Shown piece by piece: positions 1 through 5,926 of a DNA stretch of 10,254 nucleotides; within the stretch, counting starts at the first letter, position 1, and each line of letters opens with the position of its first letter. Both the position numbers and the translations under genes were made by a program. The stretch is from assembly GCA_964492925.1 (NCBI GenBank), contig CAZBMF010000084.1, forward strand, positions 1 through 10,254. The letters run 5' to 3'. The DNA is from VMCP01 sp964492925. Lineage in GTDB: Bacteria > Bacteroidota > Bacteroidia > NS11-12g > UBA955. The notes below the pieces were generated by a model, which saw only the letters and a program-made list of their open reading frames with translations, did not search any database and was not told the DNA's origin.

Positions 1-480
1 AAGCGAATCTTTACAAATTGGCGACTTTACTAAACTAATTTTTGCCGCTGATGGAATTGCAATATTGTTGATTACATCTGCTTCCCATCCGGTGCATGAC
101 ACACTCTTATCGCTCATAAATAAAAGAGTGATAAAACTGTCTGTACTGGATACATTTCCCGGACTCACGCTTCCAGAATACGCGCCAATTAAATTTTTAG
201 TGGTATCTTTTCCGTCGTAAATCTTTAAAATATCATTGTCTTTTTCGGTACAAAAGCTTTTAAATGAGAGGGTGATGCTTTTGGCACCAGGCATTGCCAA
301 TGTCATGATAATCTTTTCGTTGTGATCATAATGAGTGGATGTTTTGCCTTTTTCCGAATCTCTAATTTTTCCTTTACAAATCCTAAAAATTCCATTTTGT
401 TGATTTACAACAACCTGAGAGTATCCACTTACATAAATAGTAGAAAACAAAATAAGCAATATGGATTTTATTTTCGCCAA
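1..480 (-). CDS. Secreted CUB-domain protein, N-terminal part (runs off left edge)
   Basis: 160 codons are visible and the frame is open to base 1, so the C-terminus is missing. No ATG is available: an in-frame TAA (the stop of the upstream gene) lies one codon before a TTG at 480-478, and I take that TTG as the start. It is followed directly by a good signal peptide, residues 1-22 (AKIKSILLILFSTIYVSGYS, then Q). Residues about 32-136 look like a CUB domain: a first Cys (RIC, 35), a second Cys (SFC, 77), the pattern DNDILKIYDG (81-90), LIGAYSG (97-103) and a closing CTGWEADV (129-136). CUB domains are extracellular beta-sandwich binding modules, in Bacteroidota usually part of large secreted proteins with PKD or sorting domains. 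Those could lie beyond the window. It is the last visible gene of the leftward operon, two bases plus a codon after its neighbour. The domain call is fairly sure; the ligand is unknown. Confidence 0.8.
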   Translation of the reverse strand, partial: MAKIKSILLILFSTIYVSGYSQVVVNQQNGIFRICKGKIRDSEKGKTSTHYDHNEKIIMTLAMPGAKSITLSFKSFCTEKDNDILKIYDGKDTTKNLIGAYSGSVSPGNVSSTDSFITLLFMSDKSVSCTGWEADVINNIAIPSAAKISLVKSPICKDSL

Positions 481-483
481 AGA

Positions 484-924
484 TTACCGTATTATTTCAA
501 TTTTTGGTGTGTATACAATATTGCTCCAATGATTTGATCTGTCTTTGAGTTTAATTTCAAAACTGGTAGATTCTGAGGGACTTGGACTTAGGAGGAAAAT
601 ATTTTTCAATTTGACAACCATTTCACCTTCTACATTAATTTTAGCGTTATTGGGCGATAAAGGCTTCAAATGGTATCTGTCCGAATTATTTAACCTCATA
701 TCTCGAACAAATAAAGAAAGTGAGTCAGGATGAATATCACCCAAATCACCATCTCCATCCTTGTAGTGAATAGTGATGGATAAACTATCTTTAAATTGAA
801 TGACTTTATCTGCCGAAATTTTGACAAATCCAATTTGTGGGGATGTGTTTTGGTCACTGACTATTTTCTCAGTACAAGAATACAACAAAAAAGACATTAT
901 ATTAATTTTCAAATACTTAAGCAT
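484..924 (-). CDS. Small lipoprotein with DGDGDLGD loop, unknown function
   Basis: 146 aa from an ATG at 924-922, two bases after the stop of the preceding gene. Residues 1-17 form a short SPII leader ending LLYSC, with C17 as the presumed lipidated cysteine, followed by TEK. The mature part is one beta-rich domain: an early strand SLSITIHYKDGDGDLGD (about 48-64) with an acidic, calcium-loop-like turn, and a closing edge FEIKLKDRSNHW (about 122-133). The KDGDGDLGD signature recurs in Bacteroidota lipoproteins, where I know of no assigned biochemical role. The C-terminal half of the 310-aa cytochrome-like protein upstream shows a similar strand pattern (ITVYVSINDDQLD, later LRITLKDD), so the two may share a fold. 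Expected location is the outer membrane, possibly surface exposed. The function cannot be named; that it is a real gene is supported by the leader and the tight operon packing. Confidence 0.82.
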   Translation of the reverse strand: MLKYLKINIMSFLLYSCTEKIVSDQNTSPQIGFVKISADKVIQFKDSLSITIHYKDGDGDLGDIHPDSLSLFVRDMRLNNSDRYHLKPLSPNNAKINVEGEMVVKLKNIFLLSPSPSESTSFEIKLKDRSNHWSNIVYTPKIEIIR

Positions 925-926
925 TA

Positions 927-1859
927 TTAATTAAATTTTAAGGCGAAGTATTTTTTCAATGGAAACATTGAATTTTTATTCGGAATTGTAATTTTCTGAG
1001 CATCATCTTTTAGGGTTATTCGCAACCATAATACATCGAGAGGTTGCTTATCTGAAGTTGTGAAGTCGAAATTAAACCAATATTTAACAGTCTTGCCATC
1101 AAGTCCTACATAGGTTTTTTCAGGACCAGAAACCATTGTTGTTTCATTAGCAACATTGAAAGTATCTGGGTCGACACTCCAATTGATGGTGTATTCTTTT
1201 AAATCAACCTGATCCAATTGATCATCATTGATTGATACATATACTGTAATATTAGATCCAATAGAAGCATTTAGTGCTTCATATTTACCAGCACGGTTTA
1301 ATATCACATTGTTTTGAATGGCCATCACTCCTTGAATTTGAGGAGGGAAATTTTTCGAAACCGGAATATTTCCTGCCAAATCTGGGGCTCCCGCATCAAT
1401 CCACTTGGTAATTCTTTGGATATACGACAATTTGTTTTGATTGTAGGTAGATTTTGGCTCTAATGCTAAAGGCATAATTCCTGAATTTCCATTTAAATCA
1501 ACGGTCATTCTGTGCAAAAGCATGCTTTTTGTTGAATTCCCGGGCACGACCCTCGCTGGATAGCTATTTCCAAAATCCGTTTTAATTGGCTTCACATTTA
1601 TCAATCCATAGTAACTGCTCTCTACCGTCCTGAAATCGGGTTCAAAATTCCCATCATGACAACCTGAATTGGCACAAGAAGGCTTAAAAATGTCTTTATG
1701 CAGCGAAAATATTGAATTTGGATCGTATTGATTGGTATCTATTTGAGAAGTATCACTTAAATTATTTGTATAAGGATTTTCAGGCAAAGATTCTTTGCTA
1801 CATGCCACAAATACAAGTGATAAAATTGCAACTAGTTGAACCCGTGAAAAAATGATCAT
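927..1859 (-). CDS. PSCYT1-like c-type cytochrome lipoprotein (CX4CH haem motif)
   Basis: 310 aa from an ATG that overlaps the end of the preceding gene by four bases (ATGA), implying translational coupling. SPII leader: IFSRVQLVAILSLVFVAC, lipid Cys at C20, then SKE. Residues about 53-160 read as a small cytochrome c domain of the planctomycete PSCYT1 type: FKPSCANSGCHDG (58-70) carries a CX4CH variant (C62, C67, H68), followed by VVPGNSTKSMLLHRM (104-118), GIMP (127-130; M129 is a possible distal ligand) and a closing IQRITKWIDAGAPD (147-160). PSCYT1 proteins normally have VVPG..e.S.L..R, MP and WI..GAP in this order. Residues about 170-310 are a beta-rich domain without clear family. Likely role: periplasm-side or surface electron carrier or haem-dependent sensor. 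Haem attachment is inferred from the motif; CX4CH is less common than CXXCH. Confidence 0.78.
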   Translation of the reverse strand: MIIFSRVQLVAILSLVFVACSKESLPENPYTNNLSDTSQIDTNQYDPNSIFSLHKDIFKPSCANSGCHDGNFEPDFRTVESSYYGLINVKPIKTDFGNSYPARVVPGNSTKSMLLHRMTVDLNGNSGIMPLALEPKSTYNQNKLSYIQRITKWIDAGAPDLAGNIPVSKNFPPQIQGVMAIQNNVILNRAGKYEALNASIGSNITVYVSINDDQLDQVDLKEYTINWSVDPDTFNVANETTMVSGPEKTYVGLDGKTVKYWFNFDFTTSDKQPLDVLWLRITLKDDAQKITIPNKNSMFPLKKYFALKFN

Positions 1860-3196
1860 ACCCTTAAAAATTGACTCTTTGCAAGAGGGTCAATATATCC
1901 GGCATTCATCACATCATCATATACTCCGAATATATCGGCAATTGTTGGAACTATATCGGTTAATCGACCGATGGGATTAGACTCAGACCCTACAGACATT
2001 TTAGGTACATTTTTACCTACCATCAAACTCCATACCCTCAAAGCATTGGCATCGGAATGATCATAAGCCACCCAGTCATTTTCATCCAAAATAGGATTGG
2101 GGTTTAAATTTCGACCACATTCTGGTGCCACAATAAAAATGGTATTGTCTTTAATTTCGGGAATATTGGTTTGAATATAATCATATAACCAAGCAGTTAT
2201 ATGATCGGCTCTGTGTAAACTCCTCAGATACCCAGTAAAATTGGAATGACAACCATCTACTTCTGAAATATTAACAGCCAACATTTTAGGTTTAAATTCC
2301 TTCAAAATTTCGGCTGCATAAGCCACATTAAACGCATCTCCGGAAGAAGCTGCCGGCGGCATGGCAATTTGCCCTAAACTTTGCTTCAAATACACACTTC
2401 GCATGAATTCCTTAATGTGGGTTCTTTCTTCATCTGTATTTTTAATGGTGGTTTGCAAAGATGATTCAAGTGCAAAACTTTGATCCAGGAAGTTTTTCAT
2501 TTCATACATGGGTTGCAATTCTGAAACCGAATAGGGCTTTGCATTTCCTAGTACATTTTTACCATAGCCACCAAAAGTTACCGGCGGAATGAACATGTTT
2601 GCACCATAGTTTAACCCGTAATCAGCATTGTTGCTAGAATTCAAAAGTGGAGTACTATTTCCTATGCCATTTCCAACAAACCAGCAATCGGTAGCTTTGA
2701 ATCCTCGATGTTTTCTCAAGTATTCAAATATAGTAGGAGATACAGGTCTTGTTTTTAATCCTTGAGCCGTACCCAAACTTCCCGTAAGTAAAGTATTTAA
2801 CCCTACATAATGTCCAGCACTTTGAGCCTTTACTTCATTAAATATCATCCCTTTATTTGCCAGCGTATCGTTTAACAATCGAGGAATTGGATCTGAACCC
2901 GTTGGTTCCCCTGGTAAATTTTGTCCGTATACCACTTTTTTAACAGGTGCATTTCCATTAAATAAATTCGGCATTATATTGCCCGCAGCACCAGTAACAC
3001 CTTGGCTGTCTTCAAGATATCTACCTAGAATACTTTCTTGTTGGCGTACACCTCCAGCAAACATCACCAGAACTACATGTTCGGCTTTCTCAATTCCCGT
3101 CCTTGCAAACAAATTGCCTTTCGATAAAATGGTTGGACCTACAATTCCCGCGCCCAAAGTAAGGGTTGACTTTTGGATGAACTCTTTTCTCTTCAT
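1856..3196 (-). CDS. DUF1501-like exported protein, alkaline phosphatase/sulfatase fold
   Basis: 446 aa from an ATG two bases after the upstream stop. The N-terminus (MKRKEFIQKSTLTLGAGIVG) looks like a Tat-type leader, as is usual for DUF1501 proteins, but has KRK rather than the twin arginine. Family features seen in order: a first strand with a metal-site-like turn, VVLVMFAGGVRQQES (41-55); AQSAGHYVGLNTLLTG (124-139); SEVDGCHSNFTGYLRSLHRAD (311-331), where DUF1501 has its W/D-x-H segment; TIFIVAPECGRN (352-363), matching the family's SEFGR strand; DHSD (379-382), matching GRDH; and GRLTDIVPTIADIFGV (410-425). No obvious Ser/Thr nucleophile can be assigned by eye, so catalytic activity is unproven. 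DUF1501 genes typically sit beside PSCYT1/DUF1549 cytochrome-like genes in Planctomycetes, and the immediate neighbours here fit that. The substrate is unknown. Confidence 0.8.
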   Translation of the reverse strand: MKRKEFIQKSTLTLGAGIVGPTILSKGNLFARTGIEKAEHVVLVMFAGGVRQQESILGRYLEDSQGVTGAAGNIMPNLFNGNAPVKKVVYGQNLPGEPTGSDPIPRLLNDTLANKGMIFNEVKAQSAGHYVGLNTLLTGSLGTAQGLKTRPVSPTIFEYLRKHRGFKATDCWFVGNGIGNSTPLLNSSNNADYGLNYGANMFIPPVTFGGYGKNVLGNAKPYSVSELQPMYEMKNFLDQSFALESSLQTTIKNTDEERTHIKEFMRSVYLKQSLGQIAMPPAASSGDAFNVAYAAEILKEFKPKMLAVNISEVDGCHSNFTGYLRSLHRADHITAWLYDYIQTNIPEIKDNTIFIVAPECGRNLNPNPILDENDWVAYDHSDANALRVWSLMVGKNVPKMSVGSESNPIGRLTDIVPTIADIFGVYDDVMNAGYIDPLAKSQFLRV

Positions 3197-3198
3197 GG

Positions 3199-3708
3199 TT
3201 AATAAAATGAATATTCATCACTTGTAGCAAAAGCCGTGTAAACCATTTCTACAGTGATTGTTAGATTGTTTTTAATATAGTTGGTAAAGTAAATTTTCTC
3301 TGCTTCTGAAGGATAACGGAGATAAAATCGCTTGTACGTATCTACCACAAATTGCGGAATATTGTTACGCATTTCGGTATTTGAAGGGATTTTTATACCT
3401 GATTGATTAAAATACCCACTCAATAACATCTCTTTGGCTACATTTTGATCTCCAATACTATATAAAACGCTTTGAGACTGAAATAGTAGTGTTGGGTTGA
3501 TGGCATCTTGATACAAATTGGTGAATAAGATGGAAATGTATTCTGCTTCGTTTTTAGCCTTGAATTTTTGCGCTTTGGTTTCGTAAACATTTACTGGATT
3601 CAATGCGTAGTTTACATGGATTTCTTTTGTACAATTTGTATTGAAAATCACAATGATAGACAAAACTACATAAACAAAAGGTTTATATTTAAAATTGTGC
3701 ATATTCAT
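3199..3708 (-). CDS. Small lipoprotein with two DUF4214/PSCYT2-like helical repeats
   Basis: 169 aa. The ATG at 3708-3706 overlaps the end of the upstream gene by 20 bases; a second ATG two codons later (3702-3700) is equally possible. The leader FVYVVLSIIVIFNTNC ends in a poor but plausible lipobox with C26, then TKE. The mature protein is mostly helical. Residues about 56-101 and 121-169 look like two copies of one motif of about 49 residues: Y..hh..ly.R.pS..E near the start (YKRFYLRYPSEAE, 125-137) and a hydrophobic helix ending in S-[DG]-[EY]-[YF] (ATSDEYSFY at the very C-terminus). The preceding 312-aa protein ends the same way (LISDEYAQF), so the two genes appear related by duplication. 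It resembles the N-terminal part of PSCYT2/DUF1549 and also DUF4214. The role is unknown; it is probably a surface partner of the DUF1501-like protein. Confidence 0.72.
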   Translation of the reverse strand: MNMHNFKYKPFVYVVLSIIVIFNTNCTKEIHVNYALNPVNVYETKAQKFKAKNEAEYISILFTNLYQDAINPTLLFQSQSVLYSIGDQNVAKEMLLSGYFNQSGIKIPSNTEMRNNIPQFVVDTYKRFYLRYPSEAEKIYFTNYIKNNLTITVEMVYTAFATSDEYSFY

Positions 3709-4627
3709 CTGAAATTAACATTTTACGTTGTGCATTTTCAATCGATTTATCTTTCAAATATTCCTTTAAAATTGGATACAAATTTGCAGATAAAATTTCC
3801 TTCCTTAGGTATTGATAGTACCACCAGCGAATTTCTGATTCATAAAATCCTGTATACTGTGTAATGGATTCGCAAAATTCATTTTTATTGGAAACAACAC
3901 GATCAAATATATCCTGAGGGATGTTTTTTTCAATAATCTGAAAAGAGCGATTAAACTCATCCTGACTTGGCTTTCTGTTTAATATATCATCATAGCATGC
4001 ATTTACAAAGTTAAACGACCCCATGTTGATTAAATCATAAATGCCATTATTGAGCATATACTCACAAATTTGGTTGTAAGTGATTTTGTTTCTTGAAAAC
4101 CAATAATTACTCTTAAGAATTCTATCGTAATATTTTTTTTGATCAACAGCCGCAAACATGTTTATAGAATCTCCATTCAATTGATAAACTTTTATGGCAA
4201 AGCTTAGATTACCAGAACGTTGCGCAATATCCATATCGGCTGCACCCTCTAAAAATCGTGCTTTTGAAATGTTATATATCCTGGTGGAATAGGCTTTCCT
4301 GTAGCTCGAGTCGCCCACCTTGAAGAGGGTATCAAATTGTAATCTTTTAACCAAAGAATCGCGTGTTGATAGCTGCAATTTTCCGCATTTCAACCTAAAA
4401 ACAAATTCATTTCGTTCTACTATTGTTGCTTCTCTACCCAAAACATCAATAAATAGTCGATTGACATAATTCTCGACGATTAGCGTAGATACACCATTGT
4501 AGTTTGGAGCATTATTACCTGTCCGTACAACCAATTCTTCTTTCGTACAAGATTGAAAAACAATCAAATACAATATTACAATAGCGATATTTATCTGTTT
4601 TAGCTTCAAATTGTTGAATAAAATCAA
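3689..4627 (-). CDS. Repeat-containing lipoprotein, PSCYT2/DUF1549- or DUF4214-like
   Basis: Up to 312 aa; first gene of the leftward operon. No in-frame ATG exists upstream, and the longest reading begins at a TTG (4627-4625). A second TTG at 4609-4607 gives a neater leader, (M)KLKQINIAIVILYLIVFQSC, and I think it the more likely start (306 aa). The lipid Cys is C27 of the long form, followed by TKEE, which matches the K-(D/E)2 lipoprotein export signal known in some Bacteroidota and suggests surface display. Three motifs of about 50 residues occur: 54-102 (YVNRLFIDVLGREATIVERNEF), 205-254 (YDDILNRKPSQDEF, ending NKNEF) and 265-312 (WWYYQYLRKEI, ending ISDEYAQF). The first resembles PSCYT2/DUF1549 (R.hlDllGR.pT..E, then RD.LV.RL); all three also resemble DUF4214. 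Between copies one and two is a mixed segment with no recognised domain. Function unknown. Confidence 0.75.
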   Translation of the reverse strand: MILFNNLKLKQINIAIVILYLIVFQSCTKEELVVRTGNNAPNYNGVSTLIVENYVNRLFIDVLGREATIVERNEFVFRLKCGKLQLSTRDSLVKRLQFDTLFKVGDSSYRKAYSTRIYNISKARFLEGAADMDIAQRSGNLSFAIKVYQLNGDSINMFAAVDQKKYYDRILKSNYWFSRNKITYNQICEYMLNNGIYDLINMGSFNFVNACYDDILNRKPSQDEFNRSFQIIEKNIPQDIFDRVVSNKNEFCESITQYTGFYESEIRWWYYQYLRKEILSANLYPILKEYLKDKSIENAQRKMLISDEYAQF

Positions 4628-4632
4628 ATATA
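4625..4632 (-). promoter_or_regulatory. Candidate Bacteroidota -7 element TATATTTG for the lipoprotein operon
   Basis: On the minus strand bases 4632-4625 read TATATTTG, a perfect match to the Bacteroidota TAnnTTTG -7 consensus. A TTG occurs upstream (4649-4647), but only 14 bases away, shorter than the usual spacing of about 17-23, so the -33 box is weak. If used, transcription would begin near 4620, downstream of the longest possible start of the 312-aa gene, which would favour the TTG at 4609. An AT-rich background makes chance matches common. Confidence 0.35.
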
Positions 4633-4757
4633 CTCAATTTTTATACCAATTATAAATTTTTATCATCACCCAAGTATCATTTTTAAGAACGTATAAAAAT
4701 ATGGGCACATTTTTTGAGGGACATTGAGTATCTTCGTAATTCAATACACAATTTACT
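4628..4757. promoter_or_regulatory. Divergent intergenic region between lipoprotein operon and hmgA
   Basis: These 130 AT-rich bases separate two divergent units and must carry both promoters unless one lies further inside a gene. Toward hmgA the best -7 candidate is TATCTTCG (4729-4736), one mismatch from TAnnTTTG, 21 bases before the ATG. TTTG at 4713-4716 lies too close to be an ideal -33 box. I see no strong inverted repeat that would mark an operator and no riboswitch-like structure. Confidence 0.4.
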
Positions 4758-5915
4758 ATGGCATTTTACTACAAACTGGGAAATATCCCCCAAAAAAGAC
4801 ACACTCAATTTAGGAAGCCAGATGGCACTTTGTATTCAGAAGAGCTAATAAGTACTGAAGGTTTCAATAGCCTATATTCATTGGTTTACCATTGCCATCC
4901 ACCAACTTTGGTAAAAGAAATAGGAGAGCCTTTCAGTGTAGAACCTAAAATTGCTTTAGATAAAAACATGCAAAGCAGGAGCTTTGTAACTTTCAATACC
5001 GCTCCTGAAGATGATTATATAAAAAGTCGTAAAGCCTTGTTGACCAACAGTGATTTAACCATTTCAGTAGCTGCTCCAACCAAAGGTAATTCTGATTATT
5101 TTTTTAAAAATAGCGACAATGATGAAGTGATTTTTATACACGAGGGATCTGGAAAATTGCACACCATTTATGGTGAAATCCCTTTTGAATACGGAGATTA
5201 CTTGGTAATTCCTAGAGGAACAATTTATCAGTTTGAATTTAACGATAAAAACAATCGTTTGATGATTACTGAGTCGCCAACGCCCATTTATCCCCCAAAA
5301 AGATACCAAAACTCATTTGGTCAACTACTTGAGCATTCGCCTTATTGCGAGCGCGACATCAAATTGCCTGAAAACTTGGTAACTCATGATGAGTTAGGCG
5401 AATTCAAAGTGATGATCAAAAAACAAAATATCATTTATCCATACACCTATGCATCGCATCCATTTGATGCAATTGGTTGGGATGGTTATAGTTATCCGTA
5501 TGGCTTTAGCATTCATAATTTCGAACCAATTACCGGAAGATTGCATATGCCACCTCCAATTCATCAGACTTTTGAGGGACGAAACTTTGTAATATGTAGT
5601 TTTGTTCCGAGGTTGTATGATTATCATCCACAATCAATTCCAGCACCATACAATCACAGCAATGTAGACAGCGATGAGATTTTATATTATGTAGATGGTG
5701 ACTTCATGAGCAGAAAACATGTAGAAAGAGGAATGATTACCCTCCATCCCAAAGGGATTCCTCATGGTCCACATCCAGGTACTGTTGAAAAGAGTATCGG
5801 TAAGAAAGAAACATTGGAGTTGGCTGTTATGATTGATCCTTTTTACCCATTGCAAATTACAGAAGAGGCTCTAAGCATAGAAGATCCTGAATATTACAAA
5901 TCATGGGTGCAATAA
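4758..5915 (+). CDS. hmgA: Homogentisate 1,2-dioxygenase
   Basis: 385 aa, full length for the Bacteroidota branch of the family and shorter than the mammalian enzyme of about 445 aa. It is a cytoplasmic Fe(II) cupin dioxygenase that opens the ring of homogentisate to 4-maleylacetoacetate in tyrosine/phenylalanine breakdown. An N-terminal beta-barrel segment includes DEVIFIHEGSGKLHTIYGEI (122-141) and GDYLVIPRGTIYQFE (146-160). The C-terminal catalytic part has SHPFDAIGWDG (233-243; H234 corresponds to the human His292 segment), PYNHSNVDSDEILYYVDG (297-314; H300 and E307 as iron ligands) and ITLHPKGIPHGPHPG (327-341; H330 acid-base, H336 third ligand). The ATG start is unambiguous. No other tyrosine-catabolism gene (fumarylacetoacetase, HppD, maleylacetoacetate isomerase) is adjacent. 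The downstream secreted protein begins 11 bases after the stop, so the two may be cotranscribed. Confidence 0.96.
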   Translation: MAFYYKLGNIPQKRHTQFRKPDGTLYSEELISTEGFNSLYSLVYHCHPPTLVKEIGEPFSVEPKIALDKNMQSRSFVTFNTAPEDDYIKSRKALLTNSDLTISVAAPTKGNSDYFFKNSDNDEVIFIHEGSGKLHTIYGEIPFEYGDYLVIPRGTIYQFEFNDKNNRLMITESPTPIYPPKRYQNSFGQLLEHSPYCERDIKLPENLVTHDELGEFKVMIKKQNIIYPYTYASHPFDAIGWDGYSYPYGFSIHNFEPITGRLHMPPPIHQTFEGRNFVICSFVPRLYDYHPQSIPAPYNHSNVDSDEILYYVDGDFMSRKHVERGMITLHPKGIPHGPHPGTVEKSIGKKETLELAVMIDPFYPLQITEEALSIEDPEYYKSWVQ

Positions 5916-5926
5916 TCAAAAACGTC

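Noticed and set aside
322..537. Plus-strand frame of 71 codons
   Set aside because: It lies opposite the signal peptide and CUB start of the minus-strand secreted protein and the end of the small lipoprotein, which have far better support.
5903..5926. Earlier ATG for the T9SS cargo gene
   Set aside because: It overlaps the hmgA coding end and puts eight residues (MGAIIKNV) ahead of an otherwise well-formed signal peptide beginning at 5927.
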